NCBI GenBank assembly: GCA_027574665.1
Contig: CM050653.1
Location: 9,880,664 to 9,944,663, forward strand
From: Rhynochetos jubatus
Taxonomy: Eukaryota; Chordata; Aves; Eurypygiformes; Rhynochetidae
Length of the DNA: 64,000 bases
Direction of reading: 5' to 3'
Every line of letters starts with the position of its first letter. Position 1 is the first letter of the stretch. Made by a program: the position numbers and the translations under genes. The notes beneath the pieces were generated by a model. It searched no databases. It saw only the letters and a program-made list of their open reading frames with translations, and had not been told where the DNA came from. This document shows positions 36,021 through 49,140 of this stretch, in pieces.

Positions 36021-38342
36021 TGTTCGTTTAAAAAAGCAGCCTTACCTGAAGGCTTTCAGGACCTAATCCTTGCGCCTGCCCGAGGAGGCAGACCACTAGA
36101 TGGCACAGGGACCGGTGTGTCCCTTGTGGAAGAAAGCCACTTTTTTCTTAAAGTGTTGAAGTTACCCACTAATTCTGTGAATTGTTTACCTGACTGTGGG
36201 TCTGGAAAAGATCCTCAGTTAGATTCAAAGCTGTGATAAACGGCTTGAAGATCTGACTTTGCCCGATTATATTGGGTTTAGATATCACAGCATAGTTTTA
36301 TTGCTCTTTTAGCCTGGTTTTCACAGCTTAAATCATCTCATCACTTGTGTTAATCAGATTTTTCTAGACATGGAGAATAATACGAGTCTTTTAATAAGAG
36401 AATGCCTTCCTTAAGAATTTGCTTGCATTTCCCATTCAGGTGTTTAAAAACAGAACCAGGTACACATCTTTCTGTAACACTCAGTGTTAATGGCTTGTTT
36501 CTTTTGTCACCTTACCACTATACATTAAACTGCAGTTTTTCTAAAGGCTTTGCTGTTTGTATTGGCTTTACTCTAGCTGGCTTCCCAGGAAGGGAATGAC
36601 CTTAAATGGGGGGAAGGGGGGAAAGCACTTTCTCATCCGCAGTATGTGCTGCACCTGCATAATCTACCTGTGCTAGAGCATTTCTGTAACCGAGCTTTTT
36701 GCCCTCTGATGTTCAATACTCCTCGCACTTCTGGTGCCTCCTGATCGCACTGGATACCAGCTGATCTGTTTGGATCTGCCTCTGCTGGGACAACTTGCTC
36801 CTGGTAGGTATCCTCCAGAGAATGTTCCGTCCTGCAGCAAGAGAAGGGGCAACAATTTTTTAATGGAAGAGTTGAATGTAAAATACTCCGCTTGCCCGGT
36901 TGTATGAGTAATGTTTCCAGGCGGAGGCTGCTCCCAGCACCCAGGGAGCTGTTTTCCTCACCTTTTCTCTGCTGGAGAGGGCAGTTTGTAGGGATCGAGG
37001 TGTCCTGGGAGCAGACAGACCCCGTTTCGAAATCCCAAGTTACACTAGCACAGCGACGGCCAACACGGAAGAGATTACCATCAAAACAACACGCCAAGAT
37101 GCTTTCTTCAGCCTGTTTCATGCCATTGGCAGCCTCTAAGCATACAACGTGGGCCGTTTCCCCTCAGCTGCGTCTTACATGCAACATGGAAGAGGAGAAC
37201 AACTGTAGTTAAAATAATCCATACCAATTAACGGAAGTGCGGGCGACAGAAGAATCGGTGCTGTTTTGATGGGTACGAAAGTCACAAGTTCAGAGAGCGC
37301 ATGTAAACAGCTCCCCTGCAGACAACCATGCCGAACCTCGTGTTTTAGTTTGGGGGGCTGGACTCGGGAGAAAATCTCTGCAAGCCCCGCGAAGCTGGCT
37401 GCCGTGGAATGCGCCGGACCTCGGTGAGTAAAAACTGCTCCCCCTGGGCTGCAGCAACCACCTGATTAATTACCTTTTTTGCAGGAGTTTGAGTAGACCC
37501 GGCGTTGCGACGGGTTTGTGGTTTAATAATACGTAAATGGAAATACATTGCTGTGGCTGGGAGGTCGAGGCGACTTCGCTCCTCGAGATAAAGCTTGAAA
37601 CATCTTCCTTAAATTAAGTGTGACGGGCTGACGGTTCCTTGCTTGAATGCTTCGCTCGGCGATCGGAATCGAGCACCCTTTCCTGCCCCTGGCAAGATTG
37701 CCGAGCGTTTTATGGGTCTGAGTGTGTTCGCTTGCAGCTGCCTGGGGCGCTGTGATGCAGGTGTTGCCATGCAATTAGAGGAGACGGTTTTCACCTTACC
37801 GTCTAAAATTACAATTGGCATGTTTTTTTTAAACCGAGACTTGCCATTAGTTATTATTTATCCCAAACAGCTAGTATGTTTTGTTCAAACTTAGTTCTTG
37901 GAGCCGTTGCTTTGTCTCTGAAGAAAACCAGTTTTACCTGCCTGCAGCTTTTACATTTGTCACATTTATGTACGAACATAAATTCTTCTGAAAAACTGAA
38001 TTTTCGAGGAAAGCAGCCAAAATACACTGCCAGTTCACAGCACCATAGTTGTGGTACAAGGACAGTTGCTGCAGGTAATGCTGCGTAAGTCCCGTCCTCT
38101 CGCTGTGATTCAGTGAGGGAATAACTGTCAAACAGAAATTTTACAGTTCTAAGATAAACAGGAATTCCCGAGTCTTGGATCTTGCCATGTTTGACAACTG
38201 TGTTCTGTGTTCCTGCTGGCCGAAGTGCCACAGCTTGACGGAGGTGGAAGGCCTCTCTGTGTGCCGTTGGCATACTGCCACATCTGCAAGCTCTCGCTTC
38301 TGAGGTCCGGTCGCACCCCAAGGATATAAGGCACGTGGGGAA
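36021..38342. other. Intergenic DNA between NOM1 and MNX1, first part
   Basis: No gene recognised. A minus-strand open frame of 162 codons at 36633-37121 has no known domain. From about 37200 CpG becomes more frequent. A GTGAGT donor-like site is seen at 37424, but I cannot build a transcript from it. Confidence 0.45.
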
Positions 38343-39045
38343 AATCATAGAATCACAGAATGGTTTGGGTTGGAAGGGACCTTAAAGATCATCCAGTCCC
38401 AACCCCCCTGCCATGGGCAGGGACACCCTCCACTAGACCCGGTTGCTCCAAGCCTCATCCAGCCTGGCCTTGAACACTGCCAGGGATGGGGCACCCACAG
38501 CTTCTCTGGGCAACCTGTTCCAGTGCCTCACCACCCTCTCTGGGAAGAATTTCTTCCTGATATCCAATCTAAATCTCCCCACTTTCAATTTAAACCCATT
38601 ACCCCCTGTCCTGTCACTACAGGCCCTTGTAAAAAGCCCCCCCCCCCCAGCTTCCTTGTAGCCCCTTCAGGTACTGGAAGGCTGCAATAAGGTCTCCCTG
38701 GGGCCTTCTCTTCTCCAGGCTGAACAAGCCCAACTCTCTCAGCCTGTCCCCATTGCAGAGGGGCTCCAGCCCTCTGAGTATCCTCATGGCCTCCTCTGGA
38801 CTTGTTCCAACTGGTCTATATCCTTCTTAAGCTGAGGGCTCCACAGCTGGACACAGCACTGCAGGTGGCGTCTCACAAGAGAAGAGGGGGAGAATCCCCT
38901 CCCTTGCCCTGCAGGCCACACTTCTCCTGATACAGCCCAGGATACGGTTGGCTTTCTGGGCTGCCAGCGCACACTGCCGGCTCATGTTCAGCTTCTCATC
39001 CACCAGTGCCCCCAAGTCCTTCTCTTCTGGGCTGCTCTCAAGGAC
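38343..39045 (-). mobile_element. CR1 LINE fragment, about 700 bp
   Basis: The longest CR1 copy in the window. The 3' terminus is at the left (AATCATAGAATCACAGAATGG). The sequence extends through the 3' UTR and well into the end of the reverse-transcriptase ORF: on the minus strand one frame reads [20 protein letters not shown], a hallmark of CR1 ORF2. Frame changes and a poly-C run show it is inactive. Confidence 0.95.
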
Positions 39046-41901
39046 AGCTGAGATGATTTTACCTTTATTTTTCTATGTATTTATATTAAAATGTATTTTA
39101 TAAATAATATATTTTATAGATATTGTACATCTCTATAGAGATAGTGTATGTCTACGGTGTCCATATCTATATAATATAGGTATTGCATATCTATAAATGT
39201 ATGTGTAAATCTATATTGTATATATCAAAATATAATGTATTTTTAACCCTGGAGAAAACCCTTGTCACCAGCAAAGCTAGCCGTGCAGAAGTGTCTCCTC
39301 CTCCTCGCGGGGCCGTGGGTGCTGTGAGGTCTCTGTAACAGCAGCAGGTCCCAGTGCTGGCAAGCGGCTTCCTACAAAACTGCACGCTAAGCGCTGGCTG
39401 CCGGCAGCGGCTGCCGGAGATGTTCCACCAGGCTTGGACACGTTCCGCGTTGCCTGCTGCGGGATAAACGTTCGGTAACACGTATACGCAGAACGCAGCG
39501 CGCTGAGGTTTCTTCCCGGTGAGTATTAGCCTGTTGGCCAACGTCAGCCCTCCCTGAGAAACATTCCCTGCTTGTTCCGGTAAGAGATGCCACTTCAAAC
39601 GTCCAAAACCCTTCTGTGAAGGAGGTTTGGGGAGTTCCTGCTTGGTGAGCAGAAAAGGGCTTTGAATTGGTGAAACCACACGACGCTGGGAAACCAAGCA
39701 GCTACGGTTGCAGCACTAATCCTCGCTCCTGACAAGCCAGTGGAAAACGTGGCGTGATGCGCTCTCGATGCGTTTAACTAAAAGCCGGATGTTAAATTCC
39801 TGCGGCGGTGTCGCAGATTTCCGTTCCCCGTTTAAACAGCGCTATCCACTCACAGCTATTATCACGGTTCCCGGTTTTGTTTTCTTTCGAGCTGGACGGT
39901 GATGTTGTAAACGTTCTCTGTTTTCTGTATCAAAATTAACAGGGCAGTGAAGTCTGGTTTTTAGCTTTGGCCCGAGCGCTACGCTGATAAATCATAGGCA
40001 AGTCCTTTCGGCAGGGTTTTAACACCGCACCTGAATGGGCCAAGTATCTGCAGGGCCTTTTTTAACTCGACGTTTTTCCATTGTCCCGCGCGCCGGGGAT
40101 GAGGGGTTGATATCAGCGGTGCTCCGAAAGCGCCGACGCAAGCAGGTCTGCCCTGCCTCGCGCTAGCGAAAGGTGTGCAACCCAATACTGTGCTTAAAGC
40201 ACATCTGGGATCGTTTGAGTCGCATTGTTCTGCGGGTGAACTTTGCACGTGAAAAGTTACAGCCCGGGAGCAGCGTGGTGCCAAATGCGCACGACGCTGC
40301 TTCCAGCTTAATAAATACGTGAGTGGCAACCAATACTCACCTTTTTGTTGCGTTGAGTGCAATAGCAGCTTGGTGCCCTGCTACGTCCCGCCTCTGCGAG
40401 AATCAATACCTGATTTTTTTTCCTGCAGGAGGTGAAGCAATTCTGCTTGCAGGAGACAATTTGATCCGTAGGGTCGCTTTTCCAAAGGCGTGGCGTGAGT
40501 TTTACCCAAGACTTTTTGCGTTGGACTGATTTCAGGAATTGTAGGTAGAGATATGACTCTTTTACCATATGCCACTTTTCATGATTTCATCTCCTGGAGG
40601 AACTTTCCTTTGCCCTCCAGTAAAGCTTAGTTTACCGGGAGGCCCGCAGGCACGGACATCGCAGCTGCTCCTATAAAACAGCTGTGCTATCCTCAAATTC
40701 TGGAGCAACCTGCAGCCGTGCTTTAAAACTAATTACAGTAGCCTTCCGCTAATTCAGATGTGTGCACAATTCAGAGTCGGATATCGTGCGCTTTCCCTAA
40801 TAACACTTTAAGGAAATGAAATGAGCATCTATCAAGCATAAGCTTAGGAAGAGCCAGCTGGCACCAAAAACTCCTTAAAACTTGTGTCCTAGGGCAAGAC
40901 AGTTCACGCACCAAAAACAGCGAGTAGAGAACTTGCAAGTGAATGCATTAAAAAATTACTAAATAGTGTAACTAGAATGAAAGGTACAGGGTAAAATTAC
41001 AAATAGAGACCTTTTTTGAGTAGTTCTTTAAAGTCCTTTGTCAGTAACAGTGAAACTGGTTTCATTTTCAAACGTGAAAGATTTCCAAGCATGGAACGTT
41101 TTTCATTAAGAACTCCATTACGGACCTTTTACCCTTCAGACGGTAAGAGTACCCTCAAATCCCCCCTGGGGGTGCCGGCACACACGGCCCTGGCGTGAAA
41201 CAACGGGGACTGTTGTTGGGAGGCAGTGAAGCCCACTGTGGGAACAGCCTGCAGTTACAGTCAGGGGATGGAGCAAGGCGTTTTTCTAGTCTAGAGACAA
41301 TAAGTCAAGGTATGCTCGGTGTCACCTTGGGGAAAAATAAGTCATCTTGATTGCATTTCCTAGGCTTGCTTCTTACTCACAAAATCACCTCTCTTCCTCA
41401 GCCAAAGCTGGAGATTCTGGATGGGTTTTTTTTCCCTTACTCTGTAGTTCAATCCACCCTTAAAACATCGACTAGCTGGCGGTTGCTTTCCAATTTCCCT
41501 AACTAAGTGGTTCGTACGGAGGTGAAACTCAGGCAGTTGGTCTCTTGATTCTTACTACGCCAAGGGTTGTGCGCACACTGTGCAGCTGAGATGAGGAAGC
41601 AGTGCAGAAAGGCAGGGGCAGCAATTGTGCCTTATTGAGCGTTATCCTACGATGATAAAAGCTGTCGGGAGGCTCCGGGGAGCAGTTCACCAGAGCCTGA
41701 GTGGCAGGCAGTAGGTCAGCTCGAAAGCTGCTGTGGGTTTTGAATCGGTTCGGTTTTCTTACCTGTGGTCTGAAAGCAACATGAGAATCAGATCCGGAGA
41801 GCCACTAGACCCATCAATATTTCTTGGGCTGCCCTATTCTTGTGCAACCCTGCACCAGGTCTGTGACTGTAAAGGAGCCTTCGAACTGCTAAGCACTGGA
41901 G
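39046..41901. other. Intergenic DNA between NOM1 and MNX1, second part
   Basis: Begins with an AT-rich, TATA-rich stretch (39061-39240, listed separately), then moderately CpG-bearing sequence to about 40700. No convincing ORF or RNA gene. Confidence 0.45.
39061..39240. repeat. AT-rich low-complexity stretch
   Basis: Degenerate TATA/ATATCTAT-type repeats adjoin the 5' truncation point of the minus-strand CR1. Confidence 0.75.
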
Positions 41902-42285
41902 AATCATAGAATCACAGAATGGTTTGGGTTGGAAGGGACCTTAAAGCTCATCCAGTTTCAACCCCCCTGCCAGAGGCAGGGACACCCTCCACTAGACCAG
42001 GTTGCTCCAAGCCTCATCCAGCCTGGCCTTGAAGACAGTCAGGGATGGGGCATCCACAGCTTCTCTGGGCAACCTGTCCCAGTGCCTCACCACCCTCTCT
42101 GGGAAGAACTTCTTCCTGATATCCAATCTAAATCTTCCCCGCTTTCAGTTTAAACCTGTTACCCCTTGTCCTGTCACTACAGGACCTTGTAAAAAGCCCC
42201 CCCCTCAGCTTCCTTGTAGCCCCCCTTCAGGTGCTGGAAGGCTGCAATAAGTTCTCCCCGAAGCCACCTCTTCTCCAGGCTGAAC
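41902..42285 (-). mobile_element. CR1 LINE fragment
   Basis: Begins AATCATAGAATCACAGAATGG at the left (3' end) and continues about 380 bp to TCTCCAGGCTGAACAAAG. Same orientation and subfamily look as the copy at 38343. Confidence 0.94.
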
Positions 42286-45200
42286 AAAGAGAAGAGAAGC
42301 AAATCTTTAGTCCTGGCTGGGTTTTTGACACCCTCGCAGATGCTGAGTAACACTTTCCCTCAAGTGGCCTCCCCCAGGGAGGAGCCAGGGCTACCCAAAG
42401 GCTGGCATGGAGCTGTCAGAGGCACAGGATTAACAAGTTTTGCAGAAAAGGACATTAAGTTTTTTTCAACATTATCCCATATTCCTCTGCTGCTAAAATC
42501 CACCCTGAAATGGATGCATTTATCAGTCCTAAAGAAGATCTGAAAGAATAAAGGAGTTTCAGGTATCTTGCCGTCCTTAGCTGATGAAAGAGCTTTCCTC
42601 CTCCCATCCCCAAAGCCGGGAGCACCCATGAGGGTCTGTAGTAAGGAGAGGTGTCCTTTCTGGGCACCTTCAGGGTCAACAGGAGATTTATTTCATGGTG
42701 CAAGTGCCAGCTACCTGCACGTTGCTGGGGGCTCCCACTCCCCAGGGTGATCCAACTTTTGACACCTAGGCTGGCCTTCCCATCTCGATGTGACTCTGAG
42801 GTCACACACCCATCTCCTCGCTGTCCTACAGCCAGGGAACCAGCACGCAGGCGGTTCGACTCACCCAGGGAGCCTGCAGGAGAAGCATGAGATGAACTCG
42901 CATGCCAACACACCCACACCCACCTTTCAGTGGCACAGGCAGGGTCTCTCTCCGCCCCTAAAACCTCCACCATGGGCTTTCCATCACCTGAAACCCGTGT
43001 TACCCGGAACAGCACCTGGTCACGAGTGAAAACGTGGGTAAAATTTATAAGGTTTATTACAACAAACCATATACTTACACAGCTGTTACTCTGTAGTCAT
43101 TAATACTGGCCGTGATCCTTTCATCAGAGGTTTCCAAGGCATGCCAAAAGAGAAAAAAAGGTGGGAAGAGCAGCTGTTTCACGAGGTGGAGGAAAGGTGC
43201 ACACATTGCCTAAGCAAATTACCTGCAGAACAGAGCAGAGTGCCGTGGTGCTCTGGGCTGGACCACGGAGGCAGCGTATCGCCCGCATCTGCTTCTCCCA
43301 GCACCCTCAGCTCACCCTCGCGAGACCATCTGAAATGCTCATATGGCAAAAATCCGCAGGCCACAGTCAGGCTCTTCAGAAAAGTTGGGGGCTAGGAGCA
43401 TGGGGGGTGGGAATAGTCAAGAAGATCCCTGAAGGAGGGTGAGGGCTGCGGCAAGAGCTGGGGAGGGAGAAGGAGACAGCAGAGACAAGCAGGAACCACT
43501 GGCTGACGCTGCTGAAGTGTCATCTTAATTATCCCTGGCAAAAGAACAGTGATTAACATCAATGACTGTGGACAACCTTTATGTAATTACTCATTAACAT
43601 TTCTAAAATTGCACCTAGCTGCTACAGCAATACACACTTGATAGATTCATCATGTTGAAGTCCAGAAAGAATCATTAGATCGTCTATGCAGACCTCTGCG
43701 CATCGCCAGCTGCTATTACACTGCAGAAATCCGCACCGGAGGCGGCCCGGCGGCTTGTGCTTGGCTTTCACGTACTTTCCAGAAAGGGCACCCGGGGATA
43801 CCAAGCGATGGACAATCTGCTCCATCCCTTGAGATGTTGTTCTACATTGGGATCGCACCCCTGCCCCGTTCCCAGGTTAAAATCCACGCCAGCTGCCTTA
43901 TGTTTGGGTTTATGGAAATGGTACTGGGCTGGACGGGGACAGGAATTCTCCATCCCCTTATCCTCTGTGCGGGAAGAGGGGAGGCTGCTGCATTGTCCAT
44001 CCACGCTCCCTCTTCAGACACAAGTCCAACCTGCCAAAAGCTGCCAAGAACATTAACAGAAGTCCTGTGAATAATAATTTGAAATAATGGATTAATTAGA
44101 GGAAATTGTGATCTGCTTGCAAATGTCCTGCGAGCAGTAAAATGGAGCTAAGCCTTCCAGCTACACAATTCGTTGCAAGCCACTGGCTCTGCTGCGTTTT
44201 ACAAGAAGAAAAGGACATTGTTCTTCTCCTCTACTGATTTGAGACCAGTCACAGATTTAGCCCAGCAAAACCTGTTTCTTTTCCAAAAGGAAGCTGAATG
44301 CCGAATTTTGACAGTAGCTTGTGACCAGAGAAAGACCAGTAGATGACCACTGACCGCCTACATGTCGCAGGTGGGTCCTGGGGAACCATTTGCATGCCAT
44401 CACTTCCATTTCCACACAGGAAGAGCCCCATAATTTCAGTTAACTAAGGACCTTAAGCCTTCAGGGTAGGGAGAACAAGACAGGGAGTACCTCCCTGGGT
44501 CTCTGTCCTTCCAGGGGACTCTTTGGAAGAGACATTACACAGCACCTCACTCCCCAAGGCAAGCAAAATAAAGCAAAAAGTCACAGAAAAGATAAAAATG
44601 CCCAATCTATTAATCAAGGACAACCCCAACCCACTGCAGACGTCGTCCTGATTGACTGCATGAGCATTAGTGCAAAATAAGAAATCATACTACTGCACCG
44701 CAGCCACTGAGTAACTCCCTGTAATGAGCAGATGGTATTTAACTCTGGCCAGACTTGCACCAGCGTTTTAAGAGTGGAAGGGCTGTGATTTGGTCAGTAC
44801 ACACACCACCAAAGAGAAACTAAGGTGCCCTAAGAGCTTCATCCCTTCTGCTTTATCCTGCACTGCTGTTCATGGGGTTCAAACTAGCAACCAAGAAGAC
44901 CCAGCACATCACAGGAATGTTGTAAGGTTGAAGAATTAAACAATAATGCTTCTGTTTTCACAGCTGAAGTACCGTGCAGTCACCCCAGCACCCACAGCAC
45001 GCCAGGGGAAAGCTGGGGAAGAAAGAAGGGGATCTACGGTGAGATTCACTGCCCTGAGGGATCTCTGGTGCCCAAGGTGGCACCTGGGGAGCCAACTCTT
45101 AGTGTAGGTCCCAGCAAGGAAATCAGAGCTGGGAAGAGAAATCAGAGCCATGAAGGATTCATGGGACCGGAGCAGCCGCTGGCAATCCCACAGGGAGCAG

Positions 45201-45739
45201 CAGACATGCAACCCTCCCGCTTGTGTTCCTGCTGCTGCCAGCCTGGCAGGCGTGAAGGGAAGGGGTGGAAGAAGAGGAGGAGGAGGAGGAGGGAGCATGG
45301 GACAGGGTCTTACTGAGAAGTAGAGGAAAAGCTGGCATTAATCCCTTGGTTTTGGATGAGCATAACAGTTTGGACTTCAGAAATAATCAATAGCCTTTCT
45401 GCTAGTGAAGTATTTCATTCCCAGCAGCTTCGCAGAGAGTTTGGGGGGGGATTATATAGTTATGGCTTCCCATTTGAAAGACTTTTAGCAGGTTTACCTC
45501 CACCATATGGATCCTATTTTGGTTCTTTTGTTTTAGCACTTAATGCTTATGAAATTGCCAGTTAATGACATCCATGCCTAAACTCTGCTGCTTTTTAAAG
45601 TAAAATGCTTACCAAAGGTCCGTGTTCATACTTACCACTTCTCATGTACAGCAGTGAAAGTTTTAAGAGCCTTGTTACCTACTGCGTCTTGGGGGCAGGG
45701 AACCCACCAAATAATGACATTGCAAAGAGGGGGTTAGAG
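42286..45739. other. Intergenic DNA, no gene seen
   Basis: Mixed composition, with a short GGA repeat at about 45270-45290. Open frames such as the one at 42455-43015 (minus, 186 codons) show no domain. Confidence 0.45.
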
Positions 45740-48334
45740 TAAAGCCTTGCTAGTCCTGCCTGTGCTGGTACCCCGGGCAAAGCGACCCCACCAACACCAA
45801 TGGGGTGCCCCGGGGATGGGTGCAGGGAGGCTCCATACTTGGGGGGTGACGGGGAGGCAGGCTGGGAGCATGAGGGTAAGGGGTACCGCGGTCGGGCGCA
45901 GGGGGATGAGGCTGGGAGGGGGCACCCCGGGTCTGGGGGGGACCCCCGGGGCGATGCTCGGCTGGGGTGCGCATCCCCTCCAGCCCCCGCTCAGCCTCTT
46001 GCCTGCCCCACAGCCCACGACCGGGCCCCTTTGGTGGGGGCAAACCCCGGGGCACCCACCCCCTGGGCCGAGCCGGACCGCTGCGGGCGCGGAGCCTCCG
46101 CGGGGCGCGGAGCGTGTTGCACGCGGGACCGGGGCTACGCTAATCACCCCGAGCCTTTGATTGCGCTGCACGTGGGGACGAGCCTCCTTACTTCAAAAGA
46201 GCGTGGGAAATCTTGATTAAAAGGCTTTTCTGCCCCGTCGGGATCGACACCTTCTTTGAAGCCCTTCCAAGCGACAGTGCAAGCGCACCCACCGCCAAGG
46301 GACCGTATCGATATTTTAAGTGACTTTAATTTCTCCCCCATCCCCTCGCTCTCTTTCCCCCCCTCTCCTCTCCTTTCAGTTTTGGAAACACCTGGTAAGC
46401 TGTAAAATGATTTACGAAGTGAAAGTGTTAAATGAGGCCACCAGCTGTAAGACTGACAGAGCTTTATGAGTTTTATTAGGTGCCCTATTATGGAAAATAA
46501 ACTTTAATCCATCCATAAAAACAGAATCTGAAAAACATATTTGCCCTTGTAGTCTGGAACACTGAAGGTATTCTTGTGAGACGCTGGGCTTTAAAGAGAT
46601 TAATTTTATTGAGACAGGCACAATACCCCGGGAGGACTTTGATTCGGAGGCCGGGAATAGTGGCCTCTACCCCGCAAGGCTGGTTTTCACAGGGCTGGGA
46701 CGCGTTTGGGCACACACCGCTTATACAGTGAATTTCTGGCTCGGTGGTGCACGTCTGCCGGTTTAATTAGCGGTATTTAATCGAAAATTAAGGGCTGAGG
46801 GAGGTTCTTTTTATGGGGGAGGGTGGATCTCAGAGAGCTCTTGATTCTTTTTTTAAAGATAACGATGTGTCCCCCAGACTGATGTGTTTTCGATATTTTA
46901 AGGGGTAAGCCTGCCGGGAGGGAGAAACCCGGACGCGCCCGCCGGGTTCGGGGTGGGGGAGCCGCCGCGGTCCTGCGCGGATGTTGCGCGGCCCTGCGCG
47001 GGCGTTCACCCACCAAGACGCAGCCGTAAGCCAGCGGCGTGGAAAATCGCAGAGCGCTTATTGCCTTGATTTTTCTATCGCCTTAAATTCTCTACAACCT
47101 GCGGCCGAAAGGAAATCGGTTACCAATTCAAACCGGAGCCTCAGACGCGATCGTTCCTGTCCGAGGGGTCAGGTATCCATCAAGCCCAAATCAAGTTTAT
47201 CCCGATCCAGTCTTTTTTACAGATGGGATCCATCCGGGTTTGCGATTGCCCCAGTGAACGCCTGTGATTTACGGCGCCTCCCCCCGGGCCGGTGAACGGA
47301 CACCCAGCCGCGTTGTCTGTGAACGCGGCCGGCACCGCCCGCAGCCCCCCGCGATGGAGACCTGTTCTTCGTGCATCCCATGCCATCACCTCACGCATCC
47401 GCCAGCCCGCGTTTGTACGGGACGGGTTGTGGAGGGGCCGTGCTGCTCTCGTGTGAAAGGTTACGCGTGTTGGTTAAAAATCCCGTTTTTAAAAAACAAA
47501 TAAAAAAATAATTAAAAAAAAATAAATAAAGCGATAGGGAGAGTGAACACTCCGTGTTTCGGAGCTCTTCACCCTCCGGGGTTCTACGGGAGACCTGCGG
47601 CACCGGGGATGCGGGGAGCCGTGGACCGCGCCCGCCGGCGGTGACCTCAGGCTTCGGCGGGGCCCTCCCCTCCCCTTGCGCGGCCCTACGCGGGAGCGGG
47701 AGCCGAGCCGCGCCGTCACTCATTAGCGGGGATGAATTGCCAGACGTTGCCCCGAGCTGGTGGGGATGAGCCAGTGATTATATTTAAATTCCCTATAATT
47801 GATTCGGGGAAGAGCTGCCGTGACAAGGATGAATTGATCTGCGAATTTATCGGCGAGATAAATCCCGCCGTTATCGAAAAGCCCGCGCTTCGCTGCCGGG
47901 GCGGCCGTCGGGGAGCGAGAGGGGGTCCCTTCCTCAGAGCCGGGAGGGCTGGGGACCCCCGGCCCGTTTGCCAGCCGAGCCGCCCCTGGGAAGCGGCGCT
48001 GCTCCGGGTTGGGAGCCCCGAGGGTGAGGAGAAGGGCCCCGTTGCTGCCCGGGCTCCCCCCTCCCAGCCCCGGGGTCCCGAGAGGAGAAGCCACCGGCCG
48101 CCCTCCCGGTGGGACACGCAACAAAAACCAAACCCGGGACAGGGGAAGCCGTCCCGATTCCCCCCCCCAGCACTGAGGTGCTCCCCTCAGAAAGGCCCAC
48201 TGCCCTGTCGGGTATTGCACGACGGCTGCGGCGCCCAATTACACTCGGGTTAGATACCGGTTCTCCACTCCCGCCCAGAGCATCCCCGGGCAGGGAGCAC
48301 CCGGCATTCCCCCCCCCTCCCAGAGAGCACTCAT
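45740..48334. promoter_or_regulatory. CpG-rich region with AT-rich candidate elements, 3' of MNX1
   Basis: CpG-dense stretches (about 45740-46280 and 46900-48330) are interrupted by AT-rich blocks at 46380-46640, 46740-46910 and 47760-47890. The blocks hold TAATTA- and ATTTA-type homeobox-like sites. The mix of CpG island and AT-rich conserved-looking blocks is common around developmental transcription-factor genes. Regulatory function is inferred. Long open frames here on both strands are a result of few AT-rich stop codons. Confidence 0.45.
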
Positions 48335-48795
48335 ACAGCTCACGTACAAAACGCCGTTTATTTTCCACCCCATGGCACGGGGGCAGGGCCTGGGGAATAA
48401 TTTAGCATGCATAAGTAGAGGTAATTTTTTTTTTTATAAATACAATATACAAAAATAAAGACAGTATTGATATTTCCAGCAGTTTTAACGTTCATGACAA
48501 ACAGTTTTCCCGATATATAGTAAGAACAAAACATTTCCAATACTCAGCAAAAGGAATGCGTTTCCAGGGGACAGGGATGGGGCAGAAGGGCTCAAGTTTT
48601 GTCTGATTTTCAGTCAATAATAACACTGTATTCACCGTAAATCCTCTTCCCCGCCCACCACGGAGGGGATCCTCTTCTCTATCCCGCTCCAAGCAGGGAG
48701 AAGTTGGAACACGGGCGGAGCGGGGCCGGTGCCGACCAAGAGCGACGGGACGGGCAGAACCCGCGGCTGGAGGGAGCGGGGCGTGCGGGGGGGGC
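48335..48795 (-). other. MNX1: MNX1 3' UTR
   Basis: The AT-rich stretch between the MNX1 stop codon and the poly(A) signal at 48357-48362, about 435 nt on the minus strand. It stands out as AT-rich within a CpG island, as expected for a transcribed 3' UTR. Confidence 0.7.
48357..48362 (-). terminator. MNX1: MNX1 poly(A) signal AATAAA
   Basis: TTTATT on the plus strand reads AATAAA on the minus strand, 434 nt after the stop codon. It is the first canonical signal downstream of MNX1. Confidence 0.7.
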
Positions 48796-49140
48796 TCACT
48801 GGGGCTGCGCCGGGGCTCCGTGCCGGCCCCGGGGCTGCGTGTCCTCCTCGTCCGCCTCGGAGCAGTCGGAGGAGTGGTAGGGGCAACACCGCCCGGCCGC
48901 CGCCGCTGCCGCCGCCTCCTCCTCCTCCTCCTCCTCCTCTTCCTCGTCCTCAGGCTCGCTGTCGGGCAGCTCCCGCATCCTCCTCCCGCCGCTCTTCTCC
49001 GGGGCGGGCAGCAGCAGGTCCTCATCCCCCTTGTCCTCCCCGCCGCCCCCCTTCTGCTTCTCGGCCTCCTGCGCCGCCTGCTCCTTTGCCTTCTTGCTGC
49101 GCTTCCACTTCATGCGCCGGTTCTGGAACCAGATCTTCAC
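48796..49140 (-). CDS. MNX1: MNX1 coding exon 3 (homeodomain helix 3 and tail)
   Basis: 345 nt including the TGA stop at 48798-48796; acceptor CTCCCCCAG. It starts [20 protein letters not shown] and continues with a Lys/Gly-rich, then Glu/Ala-rich tail ending in APAQPQ. Confidence 0.96.
   Translation of the reverse strand: MKIWFQNRRMKWKRSKKAKEQAAQEAEKQKGGGGEDKGDEDLLLPAPEKSGGRRMRELPDSEPEDEEEEEEEEEEAAAAAAAGRCCPYHSSDCSEADEEDTQPRGRHGAPAQPQ

Noticed and set aside
36633..37121. 162-codon minus-strand frame
   Set aside because: No recognised domain, no promoter or splice context; could be chance.
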